A DNA stretch of 64,000 nucleotides, taken from positions 5,970,121 to 6,034,120 of the forward strand of contig LNAC01000001.1 in assembly GCA_002007465.1 (NCBI GenBank). The letters run 5' to 3'. This stretch comes from Ailurus styani (lineage: Eukaryota; Chordata; Mammalia; Carnivora; Ailuridae). Below are positions 1-12,502 of the stretch, in pieces. Position 1 is the first letter of the stretch; each line of letters begins with the position of its first letter. The position numbers and the translations under genes were made by a program. The notes beneath the pieces are model-generated. The model was not told the DNA's origin, did no database searches, and saw only the letters and a program-made list of their open reading frames with translations.

Positions 1-104
1 ATATATATATATGTATATATATTTTTTAATCAGGCAATACAAAGCTACACTGTTAGAAACCAGGGCAGTGCGGCAGAGGCAGTCTGTGGAAGGGACTGTA
101 CGGA

Positions 105-235
105 GATCTTCAGGATGGGGTCAAGTTCTGTTTCTTGCCTCCAGTTCTGGATGTATAGCTATGTTTACTTTGTGAAAATTCAGTTAGCCACAACCTGAAT
201 TTCCACGTCCACGGTGTACTTCAATTAAAGTAGGT
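105..235 (+). repeat. L1 3' UTR-like fragment
   Basis: GTTTACTTTGTGAAAATTCA and the following GGTGTACTTCAATTAAAG match the terminal phrase of old L1M 3' ends. It is short and diverged. Confidence 0.4.
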
Positions 236-1896
236 TTTAAGTTCCAGTTAAGTAATGAAGTTCAAAATCACCAAGTTCAAGTAAATCTAAACACAAATGG
301 AAGAACCAGAATAGAAACCAGATGACCACCTTAGATTCTGAAGTGTTGAGATATTAACTCAAAATTATAGCCTTATGAAAAAATAAATAAAAATTAAAAA
401 ATTATAGCCTTATGAAGTCTCATGTTTGAGCTTTAAAAATTTATGGGTTTTCCATTCTATTCTAGGACATTCTGGGTTTTATTTTAGTATAAAAATATTT
501 CAAGTTATATACTAGCAAGTAAAACTGATGCTCCAAGAAGAAGCATCATGGTTTCCTGGAGTTTGAAAAACCTACCATCACCTGGGCTGGCAACTCTCTG
601 CATACACAGGATGTGCTTCAAGAAGTACACAGACCTTCTCCTGCTGGTGGCCCTCATTAGGTTTAAAAAACAAAACAAAACTGCAGTTATAGCAAGAATA
701 TTAAGCAAAACACCTAATAATTTTAGAGTAAGAAGTTTAATAACCACATTAACAGAAAGACTAAATTATCTTTCTCTTCTAGCCACAAAATTCCAAGGTC
801 ACTTGTTACACAAAAGAGAATACAATGGCCCACAGCCATAACTTGTAGGAAAAAAAATAAGAGATCAGTTAATAAAAATGTTATTCTTTCTGGATTTCTG
901 TGACAATTTTTTTTAACTTGGGCAGCTTTTTGTGTTTTTAATTAGTTGTGCTTTCTGTCATTCTAAGTAAGTACACACCTTCATAACCAATTTTACGTTC
1001 ATAATTTCCATTCTTATGCTCGTTCTGGCAGCATATGGACTCTGATTTCCATTTCTTCTCTTAAAGAGGGCTCCCCAAGTTGCTTCAGAACTCACAAAAC
1101 CTAGCTCTGCCGCTGAACGGGATTCAACTTCCTAGCAAGCCTGCAGTTTCTTACCATGCTCAATGCAGTTTGGAAAACAGAGCTGTGGTCTAATAACCTA
1201 CACGGCAACTAAGAACTAAGAAGCAAAGTTAATTTAAGGCAGTCTCACGTATTCATTCATCAAAGAGTATTGTTTTCTAGCTTTACTGGCCTATAACGGA
1301 TATAACGTAATAGCTTCAGGTGTATAATGAATATATTGTTAACATTCATCATCTCCCATCATTACAATTTTTCTCGAGCTGAGAACTTTTCAGATCTAAT
1401 CTCCTCGCAACTTCCAAATAGACAACACAGTAGTGTTAACTATAGTCGTTACGCTGCGTGTTACATCCCCGGACTTATTACTGAAAGTCTGTACTTTTTG
1501 ACCACCTTCATCCATTTCCCTGACCCCCATGCCTCTGGCAACCACCAACCTGTTTGGTTTCTCAGAGCTCAGTTTTAGATTCCACTATACACGAGGTCAT
1601 GTTGTATTTGTCTTTCTCGGACTAATTTCACTGAGCATAACACCCTCAAGGTCCATTCATGTTGTCACAAATGGCAGGATTTCCTTCTTTCTCATGGCTC
1701 AATATTCCATTGTGTGTATAAATATAGCACATTTTCTTCATTCATCTGGTTGATGGGCATTTACGTTGTTTCATGTCTTGGCTACTGTAATGCTATACTG
1801 AACATGGGGTGTAGAGATTTCTTCCAGATAGTGATTTGGTTTTCTTCTGATCTGTACACAACAGCGAGATTGCTGGATCACATCATAGATCTATTT

Positions 1897-1991
1897 TTTT
1901 TTTTTAATTCTACCTCCGACATGGAGCTCAAACTTACAACCTCGAGATCAAGAGTCGCAAGCTCCACCAACTGACTCAGCCAGGTGCCCTG
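1897..1991 (-). repeat. CAN SINE fragment, old type
   Basis: The reverse complement of the tRNA-derived head (GACTCAGCCAGGTGCCCTGG) and a Pol III B-box region (AGATCAAGAGTCGCAAGCTC) are present. It inserted into the T-rich ORF2 tail of the antisense L1; L1 sequence resumes at about 1993. Confidence 0.75.
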
Positions 1992-2220
1992 GTATGTTTG
2001 TTTTTAATTTGAGGAGCCCCCATACTGTTTTCCATAGTTGTTGCACCAGTTTACGTTCTCACCCATGGCGCGCATGGTGCCCTATTCTCCACGTGCTTGC
2101 CAGTGCTTGTTCTCCCTTGTCTTTGGTAACAGTCATCCCAACAGGTCTGAGGTGCTAGCTCACTGAGGTTTTGATTTGCATTTCCCTGATGAGTAAGGAC
2201 TTTGAACACCTTCCCATGTA

Positions 2221-4230
2221 CAGGCACATCTCCTTTTATTGTGCTTTGCAGATATTGAGAGGTTTTTTTTGGAGGGGAGGGGTGTTCTTTCACAAAGTAA
2301 AGATCTGCAGTAACCCCCCACAAAGCCAGTCTATTGGTGATATTTTTCCGACAGCATTTGCTTATTTCATGTCCCCGTGTCACATTTTAGTAATTCTTAC
2401 AATATTTAAAATTTTTCATTATTATTACACTTCTTAAGGTGACCCATGATCATGATCTTTGGTATCACTCCTGTAATTCTTTTGGGGCCCCACCACCCAC
2501 GCCCATATAAGGCTGCCAACATAGTGAGGTTAACCTGCTGTTGTGTGAGTTCTGACTGCTCCACTGACTGGCCATTCCCAACACTCTCCTTCTCCTTGGG
2601 CCTCCCTATTCCCAGAGACACAACAATATTGAAATTAGGCTAATTAATAATCTTACAATGGCCTCTAGATGTTCAAGTGAAAGCCACACACCTCTCACTT
2701 TCAATCAAAAGCTGAAATGATTCAGCTTAGTGAGGAAGGCATGTTGAAAGCCAAGACCGGCACAAGAAGCCTCGCTGAGCTTCCTCTCTAACAGCCAAGT
2801 TGTGAATGCAAAGGTAAGATTCTTGAAGGAAATTACAAGAGCCACTCCAATGAACACATGAGTAATAAGAAAACAAACAAAACAGCCTTAGTGTCAATAT
2901 GGAGAGAGTTTTAGTAGTAGACAGAAGATGGAACCAGCCACAACATTCCGTTAAGTCAAAGCCAAAGCCAGAGCAAGGCCCGACTTCTCCAACTCAGTAA
3001 GGGCTGAGAGCTCAGGAAGCTGGAGAAGAAAAGTCTGAAGCTAGCAGAGGTTGGTTCATGAGTCTCAAGTAAGAAGCAGTCTCCATAACATCCAAGTACG
3101 AGGTGAGGAGGTGAGAAAGTGAGAGATGATGTAGCTCTTGCTACAAACTGCAGCAAGTTATCTGAAGATCGGGCTAAGCTAATAAAGTGGCCACACTAAC
3201 GAATTTTCAATGTAGACAAAACAGCTTTCTATTGGAAGAAGTTGCCCTCTAGGACTGTTATAGCCAGACAGAAGTCAGTACCTGGCTTCAAAGGACAGTC
3301 TGACTCTCTTGTTAAGGGCTAACACAGCTGGTAACTTTAAGTTGAAGCCAGTACTCATTTACTATTCAAAAATCTTAGGGCCCTTAGGAATCATGTTCAA
3401 TCTACTCTCCTGTGCTCTACAAATGGAACAAGCCCTGGATGACAGCACATGTTTACAACATGGGTCTATGGATTATTTTTAGCCCACTCTTGGGACCTCC
3501 TGCTCAGGGGGGAAAACAAAAGATTCCTTTCAACACATTACTGCTCATAGACAATGCCCTGGATCACCCAAGAGCTCAGCTGGAGATGGACGCGATCTCA
3601 TGACAGAACCTGAACAGAGGAGGACTTGCTTGGGATGGACAAGTGGAGAGTGTTTTTTTGCAATGGAATCTAATCCTGGTGAAGATGTTGTGAAGACTGT
3701 TGAATGCCGACAAGGGCCTGAGACTGTCCCATAAACTTAGCTGATAAAGCAGCAGCAGGGTTTGAGAGGACAGACTCCAATGTGGAAAGAAGTTCTGCTG
3801 TGGGTGAAACGCTGTCAAACAGCATCATATGATAGAGAGAATCCGTGTGTAAAAGAAAGAAGAATCAACCAACCTGGTAAACTTCACATCTTATTTTAAG
3901 GAACTACCACGCCCACCCCCAACCTTCAGCGGTCACCACCCTAATTAGTCAGCAGCCAGAAACACAGAGCCAACACCCTCCACCTGCAAAAAGATTCTGA
4001 CTCACTGAAAGTTGGTTAGGGTTTTTTTAGGAATCATTTTTAAACTAAAGTATGTACATTACCTTGGGGTTTTTTTAAAGATGTAATGCCATGACAATTA
4101 ATAGTTACAGTGTACTGTAACTCTTCTATGTACTGGAAACCCCCCAGATTATTTTGACTTGTTTTATTGAGATGTTTGCTCTGCAGTGGTGGTCTGGAAC
4201 CAAATCTGCAATAGCTCTGAGGCAGGCTTG
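2221..4230 (+). mobile_element. Tigger1 DNA transposon (TcMar-Tigger/pogo), internally deleted
   Basis: The element begins CAGGCACATCTCC and ends CTCTGAGGCAGGCTTG, diverged forms of the inverted CAGGCATACCTC termini of Tigger1. It is flanked by TA at 2219-2220 and 4231-4232, the target duplication of the Tc1/mariner superfamily. Characteristic internal phrases run throughout, in order: TTATTGTGCTTTGCAGATAT, ACTGGCCATTCCCA, AACAATATTGAAATTAGGC, TTGAAGCTAGCAGAGGTTGG by similarity, and GGTGGTCTGGAACC. Total length is about 2.0 kb against roughly 2.4 kb for the consensus. The shortfall is explained by one internal deletion near 3590. It is an ancient fossil shared by placental mammals. Confidence 0.92.
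2658..3870 (+). pseudogene. Tigger1 transposase remnant (pogo/CENPB-like)
   Basis: The frame opens at an ATG reading Met-Ala-Ser-Arg-Cys-Ser-Ser and continues as the transposase DNA-binding part, but it breaks by frameshift within about 60 bases and repeatedly afterwards. The best preserved piece is at 3412-3603 (LYKWNKPWMTAH, then LLLIDNALDHPRAQLEM), which covers the second catalytic Asp of the DDE domain (LLIDNA). An earlier stretch near 3210-3330 corresponds to the NVDETAFYW region around the first catalytic Asp. About 0.4 kb of the C-terminal part is deleted between 3588 and 3605. It cannot encode an active enzyme. Confidence 0.85.
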
Positions 4231-4732
4231 TACCTACTGGCCATTCATATATTTTCTTCAGGAAAATGTCTGTTCAGGTCCAATGCCCATTTTTTAATCA
4301 GATTTTTTAATTTGTTTTTGCTATGGAATTGTAGCAGTTCTTTATATAATTTGGATTTGCAAATATTTTCTCCCATCCTCCAGGTCGCCTTTTCATTTGT
4401 TGGTTTCCTCTGCTATGCAGAAGCTTTTTCTTTTTATATTGTCCCATTTGTTTCTTTTTGCATTTGGTGTCAAATCCAAGTCATCACTGCCAAGTCCAAT
4501 GTTAAGGTGCTCGTGTTTTCTTTTTTGGTTTCAGGTCTCACATTCAAGTCTTTAATCCATCTTGAGTGGATTTTATGCATGGTGTAAGATGGGGTCCAGT
4601 TTTCCTAATACTTTTGAAGGGACTATCCTTTCCCCCATTGTATATTCTTGACTCCTTTGTTGTAAATTAATTAACCATATATGGAGAGGTATACTTGAGC
4701 TCTTCTGTTGCATCATCAAATAGTATTAAAGA

Positions 4733-4862
4733 CCTTCTGGGGGTCAGGAACTGTGCAAAGCTAGGAGGATACGATGGTTTTCAAACAGACATGGCCTCTG
4801 CCTTCGTGAAGCTTAAAGTTCTAGGGAGCAGTGAGCTAAGAATTGGATAATGCCCCAATTAC
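4733..4862 (+). repeat. L2-like 3' fragment
   Basis: Diverged match to the common LINE-2 3' phrase (GAACTGTGCAAAGCTAGGAGG, then GGCCTCTGCCTTCGTGAAGC and AGTTCTAGGGAG). Confidence 0.5.
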
Positions 4863-5254
4863 AAACTGTGACAAATGCAATGAAGGAAGATGACTCAGAA
4901 GGCAATCCGAGTAGAACAGGAGGACTTTCAGCAAAGGAATGAAGGGGGTGGGTGGGGTGAGAGGGCCTCATGGCAGGTTATCTCCATCAGAATAGAAGGC
5001 AGACTTTGGTGAGACAAGAAGAGGGAAGCTCTGCCCACGCGTCCCCCAGCAGAGGAGACCTAGCGTGCTGGGAACATGGTCTCCACCCAGCTGGACTCCA
5101 GCACTGAGCTAACCTAAAGGGGAAAAAAAAACACAGTGGCGGGACCCACAGCTCAGCGAGACCCAGGACCACATGGCTGCAGGGCCAGCAGTCACGGTAC
5201 CCACGTTGCAACACCAGGCACTTCCAGCAACAGACTACTGTGACCTGGTAGCGA

Positions 5255-5372
5255 AGATCAGGAGTTGTGAAGCCAGACTGGGATGGAATCCTGGTTCTAC
5301 CACATTCCAGCTGTTGGGTGCTCTGCACGGAGCTTCATACACAAGGCTAAATAAGTAAGAGCGGCCCTGCTG
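5255..5372 (+). repeat. MIR SINE fragment
   Basis: GAAGCCAGACTGGGATGGA, then AATCCTGGTTCTACCA, matches the MIR core. It explains the short open frame seen at this place. Confidence 0.5.
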
Positions 5373-7734
5373 TGGCCCTCCTTCCCCTGCCTCCCGTCAG
5401 TTTTGTTCCATCCACTGAGTTCTTGATCAGCCTTTAATTCATCCAGGACTGGTATTCCACCCACAACTCCAACCCTATGAATCGCCAGACCTCTGCCTGC
5501 CCGGCACAGCCGCACTTCTGTCTGTGGCTAGATTCCCTCGGAGCCAGGCTCCTCTCAGCCCTCACCCAGCGCTCTGTGGGAGAGAGGCTGAGGCCACCCA
5601 AGACCTGGCCCGTGTTCACCCCGTCCCACGGCGTCTCTTTACCACGCAACCCGTCCCACTTCTGAAAGACGAAGGTTTCTTTCCTTCAGCGACATACGGT
5701 AATGGGGCACAATCTGTTTCCAGTCCCCGGCCTCCAAGCCAGGTGGCCCAGTGTTGCCTCCCCTTGCACCGAGGAGCCTTTAAACCGCCACTGCGGACTT
5801 CTAATTTTCTATGGAAGAGGAAACTCAAGTCATACTGATTAAAAATTATATAATAAACAGCAGCCTGACAAAAGTAGGAGGCGGAGAAGGAAAGCCTTGT
5901 GCTCTAGTTCAGGTAAACGGACCCGTGCAAGAACTTGAACGTCTTTTTCTTTTACCTCCACGTATGAAACTACATCCCAACATTGCCAGAAGCTCTACCT
6001 CCAGAAGTTAAAATCTCCCTACATCTTTCACATTTCTGCCATCCAGTGTCTGCACAGGTATTTTAAAACTACTTCAACAAAGATATATGAAATGCTGCAT
6101 ACGAGCCGTTGTCTAGACAAGTTCCCTAGCTGTGGCCTTTACTCTTCCCCTTAGCTATGTACAGACTCAGCCATTCTGTCGGTCTCTCTCCGGCGCTGCC
6201 CCCACAGCTCTGGGTTGTTGCCCCCGCCTGGTAAGACCCCACCCCGGGCACTCTTGCTTAGCTCTTCCGTTGTTGTTCATCCCAGGGTCCTGTCCAGGCA
6301 CCAGTAATCTCAAGCCTTTAATGGGTTAAAAAAATGAATTCCTCTTTTTCCTCCAGATCAACTCCCCTTCCATCCTGGTTCCTGGCTGTCATGGATAGCT
6401 TGACCTCCTCCTATCCTCCCACATTTGAACTCTTGTCCAACTCTCCCAGACTACTTGGGCGGCTGCTTCCCCCTCATGCATGGTCAGATCTTGTAGATTC
6501 CTGCTTCTTTCCCAGAGACCGATGACTGTGTGACCTGAACAGTAAATGATAAACTCTGCTCCATTTACCGCCATAAAATGTACCGTGGCCTGATGCTTTC
6601 ACTCTGGATGAGGAATATTCCTCCCAAACCTCACTCCCCTCCACCCCCAGCTCTGGTTCTATGCCTGGCCTTTGGCTTCTGTGCTGTCCTTAGAAACCCA
6701 CACTCCTAACTACATACTCTTTCTGGAACTGAAGCCCTCCTCAAGATATAGTTCATAGGATTTGCTCACCGGCTTCTCAATCCAAAACCCTCACAAGCAC
6801 CTCAATACTACCCCGAGCTGTCAGAGAAGACCAGACATGGATGGTACTTCATCTTCTAACCAGAGAAATCATAAATTTGTTGACATTGAATTATGGACAT
6901 CCCTCATATGCTGAGTGGTGAGTAGACACTCATGGCAGAAACATGGCAAACCAAGATAGATTTCACCTTTTGCACAGTATTGTGTATTTGCTACTCCTAT
7001 CCCAGCCAATGGTAACTTTCTTAAGGAGCAACTTGGCCTTGTCTGCAGAGTATCCCTGGCCAAAAGGAGGCAATGATTAACCCTCCTCACTCATTCCCTG
7101 GGCCAGGAAAGGCATTATCTAAGACCAGGCCATCCACACAGGCCATCTCCATCCCACTTGAAGTATCTGCCATTCTACAAAGAAGAGCAAAGTACCGCCT
7201 GAGAAATAGGCCAAAATGTTCTGATGTTGACTTGAAATTTTATGCGGTAAGTCAATGAAAAACCAATACTATGGTTTTAACCAATAGAAACTATTAAAAT
7301 ATAAAGTGATCATTTAAAAATTGTCTTAATACCACCTAAAATGATGTTGTATACCAGATCTTAGGAACTACCAATTTAATGGAAACCACCTGGCATGAAA
7401 TTTTTCCTACTGCTAGAAATTCTATCACTAAAATATAATTGGTCTTAAAGGCTTAAATTGAACCGTAACAAAAACAGTACAGAATACATGTGGTATAAAT
7501 GCCGTTTTATAGCAAAGTCAAACAAGGTAAAACTAAACAATGTATGTTTCAGGATATAGTCACATATGGTAAACTATAAAGAAAATCCAAGTAATGAAAC
7601 ACAAAATATCTTTGTTATGAAAACAGCCTTCCTACAGAAATTCTTTACTAAAGTGAATCTTAACAGATTAATTCTGAAAACTTAAACATGAACACAGTTT
7701 TAACATTGTTTTCTTCCACACCACATTATGTTGA

Positions 7735-7860
7735 AATAAGCTACTCAACTGATTCCTACATTAGATTGCAAGTACTTTTAAGAGCAGGGGCTGTGTTTTA
7801 TGATTTTATTCCCAGAACAATTATAGATAAATCAACTAAGGAGCTAAGAGGCCAGAAAAC
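7735..7860 (+). repeat. L2-like fragment
   Basis: GATTGCAAGTACTTTTAAGA, then GCAGGGGCTGTGTTTTATGA, fits the usual L2 'clump near the 3' end' phrase. It is diverged. Confidence 0.35.
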
Positions 7861-7933
7861 CATCCATATGGCTCTATGGTGCTTGACTTATAATAAAGGG
7901 GGCATTGCAAAATAGTGAGGAAAGGATGTCATC

Positions 7934-8022
7934 TGAAGTAATCTCTACAACCAGCATGGGGCTTGAACTCACAAGCCCAAGATCAAGAGTCACACTTACT
8001 GAATGAGTCAGCCAGGTGTCCC
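7934..8022 (-). repeat. CAN SINE, short old type
   Basis: Reverse orientation, tRNA-like head only (GAGTCAGCCAGGTGTCCC). An imperfect target duplication GGATGTCAT/GAATGTCAT flanks it. Confidence 0.8.
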
Positions 8023-8154
8023 AGAATGTCATTTTAATATAACCATGCTAAGTCAACTGAATAACCAGATGAAAAAAAAATCTAAACCACACATAAAAAT
8101 CCAGATACATGATAGATATAAACCTGAAAATATTTCTTAAAGATAACAGAGTAT

Positions 8155-8357
8155 GGGCGCCTGGGTGGCTCAGTGGGTTAAAGCCTCTGCTTTCAGCTCA
8201 GGTCATGATGTCACGGTCCTGGGATTGAGGCCCGCATCGGGCTCTCTGCTCAGCAAGGAGCCTGCTTCCTCCTCTCTCTCTCTGCCTGCCTCTCTGCCTA
8301 CTTTTGATCTGATCTGTGTGTCAAATAAATAAAAAAAATAAAATCTTTAAAAAAAAA
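8155..8357 (+). repeat. CAN SINE, young full-length
   Basis: Complete copy from GGGCGCCTGGGTGGCTCAGT to the A-rich tail. It has a perfect 14-bp target duplication AGATAACAGAGTAT at 8141-8154 and 8358-8371. The perfect duplication indicates recent insertion. Confidence 0.97.
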
Positions 8358-8389
8358 AGATAACAGAGTATATTTATGACCTTAGATTA

Positions 8390-10080
8390 GCCAAAGAAAT
8401 TTATAAAGAACACTGAAAACATTAACCATAAAGGAAAAGATTGATAAATTAGACTAATTTGAACTAATTATTTCTATTTATCAAAAGAAACGGTCGAGAA
8501 TGAAAAAACACTAAGAATATCTAACCAATAGACTCCAATTTAGAACAGATTTAGGAATTCTCTCACATCAAAACTTAAAAAAATAAAGATGACCAGCAAC
8601 TCAAGAGAAAGTGAAGAGACTTGAACACCCAAAGAGAATATCCACAAGGCCATTATTACATATATGAAAGAATGTTCAACCTCTTTAGGAATCATGGAAA
8701 TTCAAAGTCAATGAGATACTAGTACATACCCAACAGAATGACTAACTTAAAACCGCATTTAACGCTGACACAATAGTAAGTATTGGGAAGGACGGGATAC
8801 GATTGGTACATTCATATACCAGGTGTGGAAGTATAAACTGACATAACCAGTAGAAAAAATTTAGCAGTATCTCCTAAACCCTACCGTAAACATGCTCTAC
8901 AAAACAATACTTCCACTCCCAGGTACAGAGCCAATAGAAATAGACACATATGCACCAAAAGAGATGCACAAGAAAGCTCACAGCCATATTACTTATAATA
9001 GACCCACACTGGAAACTGAATTTCCACCAGCAGAGTAATTATATTATGGGATATTAGTAAAATAGAATTTATATAACAATGAAAATGAACTAACCATTGC
9101 TATGAGCAAGGCCATGAATGCGTTTAACATAGCTAATGCTGATGGAAAGAACACAGGCAGAAAAATTCCATTTATAAAGTGCAAAAATGGGGAAAACTCC
9201 TCTACAGTATAAGAAGTCAGGATGGGGAATTTCTCTGGGGAGGAGGGGAAGGTAACAACTGGAAGGGAATATAAAGGAGGCTTATAGGGTTGCTGGTAAT
9301 GTTCCACTTCTTTTATATTAACTGTGTATTCACTCGGTTGTACTTTTATAATCTTAATTGTATATTTCTTATACCTATATGTACTTGCCTATATGTAGCT
9401 TATATCCTGATGAAAAAGTTCCCTTTTAAAAAACGTATTATAATTAAATAAAGACAGTGTACAAGACACAGAAACGTAGGGAGACTATTACTAAACCAAA
9501 TCCTAAAAGACATAAATCGGGCAGGAAGAAAGTGATCCTGAATGATAAAAGAAATGAAGAACAGGGAGAGAAAATAGTGAATTTATGGCTAAAATTAACA
9601 AACATTAAGTGTATAAAGCAATAATTTCCCATGAAATAGAAAATCAAAAATGGTAAAACTAAAATATATCAAAACAAGTTGGATGAATCTCAAGAGAATT
9701 AAGCTGAAGGAAAAAAGTCAATTTCAAAAGATTAGCTACTATATAGTTTCATTTATATAATGTTCTTGAAATGACAAAATCATAGAAATGAAGACCAGGT
9801 TAGTGGTTAGGGAGAGAAGCAAGTGCCCGTGGCTAACAAGGGGCAACACAAAGGATCTTTCTTACAGAACTGTTCTATATTTGGGCAATACTAGTCCTAT
9901 ATGTGATAGAACAGAACTAAATACACCCACACATGCATGCACATAAAACTGGTAAAATATGAAAAAAATCTGTGCATTAATGTCCATTTCCTGGTTGTAG
10001 TATTATACTATAGTTTTGAAAGATGCTACCCCTGGGAGAAGCTGAGTAAAGAGTGTATTTTTATTATTTCTTACAAGCGA
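8390..10080 (+). repeat. Sense L1 3' part (ORF2 tail and 3' UTR), degraded
   Basis: Old L1M-type phrases in order: AATCATGGAAATTCAAAGTC, CCACTCCCAGGTACAGAGCC by similarity, ACTTATAATAGACCCACACT, and in the 3' UTR AGACCAGGTTAGTGGTTAGG. No open ORF2 remains. Confidence 0.7.
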
Positions 10081-10545
10081 ATGTGAATCTACCATCATCT
10101 CAAAACAGAGTTGAAAATGAAGAAATAAATTTGGATATATTATAACAGCATAACTCAAAAGGAATTAAAGCAATTAAAATATTCTGAAGTTCTTATGTCA
10201 CTCAGGAGGTCAACTTTAGACTTTTATAACAAATATGCATATTTAGATTAGTACAGTAGTCACTGAAAGAATACAAAGACTTCCAAACAACTAGAAAAGA
10301 AAAAATATCCACCTGGTCCAAAGAGGACAGGGAAGTGGGAAATTGTGGCGGACAAGTAGAAAATATAAAATAAGATGATCAAGCACATACACATACATGT
10401 CAGACACACAACCATATAGAGAGACTCCAAAAACATCAGGATATGTAATAAATGCAAAATAAAATGATTATCAGGTTAGAAGTTGTTTAGTTATAATCCA
10501 ATCCCATGCTGTTTACAAGAGTCCTATCTAAAATATAAAGCTAGA

Positions 10546-10724
10546 GGGGCACCTGGGTGGCTCAGTCAGTTAAGCATCTGCCTTCAGCTCAGGTCATGGA
10601 TCCCCCTAGCATGGGGCTCCCTGCTCAGCCGGGGAGCCTGCTTCTCCTTCTCCCTCTGCCTGCTGCTCCCAGTGCTTGTGCTCCTCCCTCCCTTCTCTCA
10701 AAAAAATAAAATCTTTAAAAAATA
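10546..10724 (+). repeat. CAN SINE, upstream member of a tandem pair
   Basis: Head GGGGCACCTGGGTGGCTCAG with the TCAGTTAAGCATCTGCC variant. The tail is followed within 10 bp by a second SINE. The shared target word ATATAAAG/ATAAAG appears before, between and after the two, so the second inserted at or near the duplicated site of the first. Confidence 0.9.
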
Positions 10725-10732
10725 TATAAAGA

Positions 10733-10930
10733 GGGCTCCTGGGTGGCTCAGTGGGTTAAAGCCTCTGCCTTCGGCTCAGGTCATGATCTCAGGGTCCTGG
10801 GATCGAGGCCTGCAACGGGCTCCTGGCTCAGAGGGGAGCCTGCTTCCTCCTCTCTCTCTGCCTGCCTCTCTGCTTACTTGTGATCTCACTCTCTGTCACG
10901 TAAATAAATAAATAAATCTTAAAAAAAAAA
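10733..10930 (+). repeat. CAN SINE, downstream member of a tandem pair
   Basis: Same orientation as its neighbour but of the GTGGGTTAAAGCCTCTGCC type, hence younger. The tail is a TAAA repeat followed by an A-run. Confidence 0.92.
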
Positions 10931-12020
10931 AATAAAGATACAGAAGGGTTGAAAGATATTATAACATACATGTAATACACACATACACACAGCAGAGGGT
11001 GACCGAAGTTACTGTATCAATCATCTATACAGTTGAGAGCATATATGAGGAAAGCATTTCAATAGAAATTCAAATTACAAAGATACATGCCTTTTGAAAT
11101 CGTATGTCCCAATATAACCTCAAAATTGGAAGCAAAAGTTGACAGAATATAAGGAGATAGACAAATCCACAATCACAATGGCATATTTATCACTCAGGCA
11201 ATAGAAAAAGTAAAAAAAAAAAAAAAGGATACCGTAGATTTTAACAGAATTATGAAAAAAGACCCAATGGACATATATACAACACAGTGTCTTAACTGCA
11301 GAAACAGACTTCCTTTCAAGTAAATGTGAAACAATTTCAAAATATTAACCATATATTTGAGTGTTAAAGCAAGCCACAATGTTTAAAGAAGTGGAATACA
11401 GATCACAATCTCAAATAACATAATTAAGCAGAGAGTGAGAAACAAAGGATAATGAGAAAATTCACATTTTCGAAATTGGGACACATACTTCTGAATAACC
11501 CATAGATCAAAGATAAAACTACCAGGAAAATTCATCATCAGTTCTACATATCAAAAACTGAGATATAGCTGAATCCATTCTTAAGACAAATTTATAGTCT
11601 TAAATTCATATGGTAGAAAAACACTGAAAAATAAAATCAATGAACTAAGCTAAGCATCAGTCAATAAATTAGAAAATGAACAAGATAAACTCAAAGAAAC
11701 AGGAGAGATAACAGAAGTGAACAAAATACAAAGACAATAGAATCAATCAAGGTGAAAGTCAGTTCTTTAAAAAGCATAATAAAATTCACAAGCTTTTAGC
11801 AAGAGGTAGCAAGGGAAAAAAAGCCAAAAATTAATAACAGCACAAAATAACAGCACTTTAGACCTGAAGACTTTGAAAAGCAATATCAAAATGGACTCAA
11901 AAAGTAGAAAAACTGAGACATCTTCTACAGATCAAACACACAGAATCAGTAGTCGGTGAAAATTTCTAGGTTCCTGGGGCTTCACCAAAATGCTCTTTGA
12001 AATATACAAGTTAAATACCT

Positions 12021-12222
12021 GGGGCACCTGGGTGGCTCAGTCGGTTAGGCCTCCAACTCTTGCTTTTGGTTCAGGTCATGACCTCAGGGTACTGGAACTG
12101 AGCTCCCAGTCAGGCTCCCCGCTCAGCGCAGAGTCTGCTTGAGAGTCTCTCTCCCTCTCCCTCTGCCCTTCCCACTTGTGCTCTCTAAAATAAGTAAATC
12201 TTAAAAAAAAAAAAAAAAAAAA
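12021..12222 (+). repeat. CAN SINE, older variant
   Basis: GGGGCACCTGGGTGGCTCAG head, CTCCAACTCTTGCTTTTGG second segment and a 20-base A-run as tail. No clear target duplication was found. Confidence 0.9.
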
Positions 12223-12502
12223 GAATCTAACACAAACTCTCTCAGAGAACAGAAAAAGAAGAAACACTCCCCAGTTCATTTTATGAGGTTAAGATAAAAA
12301 TAACCTTGATACCAAAAGCCAACAAGGCAACTGCAAGAAAAGATATTTATAGGGCAATGTTATTCAGTGTGGATGAAAAGGTATTTTTTTTTTTAAATGT
12401 GTTGACAATTTATGGTGCTGGCCAAGATGCAGTATTCATGTGGTAGCCGGTCATTCTCTGATTACAGTGAAAAACTCTGGACAAAATATAAACTCGAGGA
12501 CT

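Larger units (their letters stand above)
1277..4700 (-). repeat. Antisense L1 (ORF2 3' part and 3' UTR), split by nested insertions
   Basis: Read on the minus strand this is an old L1M-class ORF2 tail and 3' UTR. The plus strand shows the familiar reverse complements TCATCTGGTTGATGGGCAT, CATACTGTTTTCCATAG and TTGATTTGCATTTCCCTGAT. The body is interrupted by a SINE fragment near 1.9 kb and a complete Tigger1 from 2221 to 4230. It resumes exactly where it left off (CTACTGGCCATTC) and ends near 4.7 kb. It carries frameshifts and stops and is inactive. Confidence 0.85.

Noticed and set aside
5477..5838. Possible small gene or lncRNA in the GC-richer 5.0-6.0 kb stretch
   Set aside because: Frames are open on both strands and no splice pattern, poly-A signal with upstream exon or family match could be supported.
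8155..8230. tRNA-like A and B boxes in SINE heads
   Set aside because: These are the tRNA-Lys-derived promoters of CAN SINEs, not functional tRNA genes; no cloverleaf with intact anticodon arm was seen.
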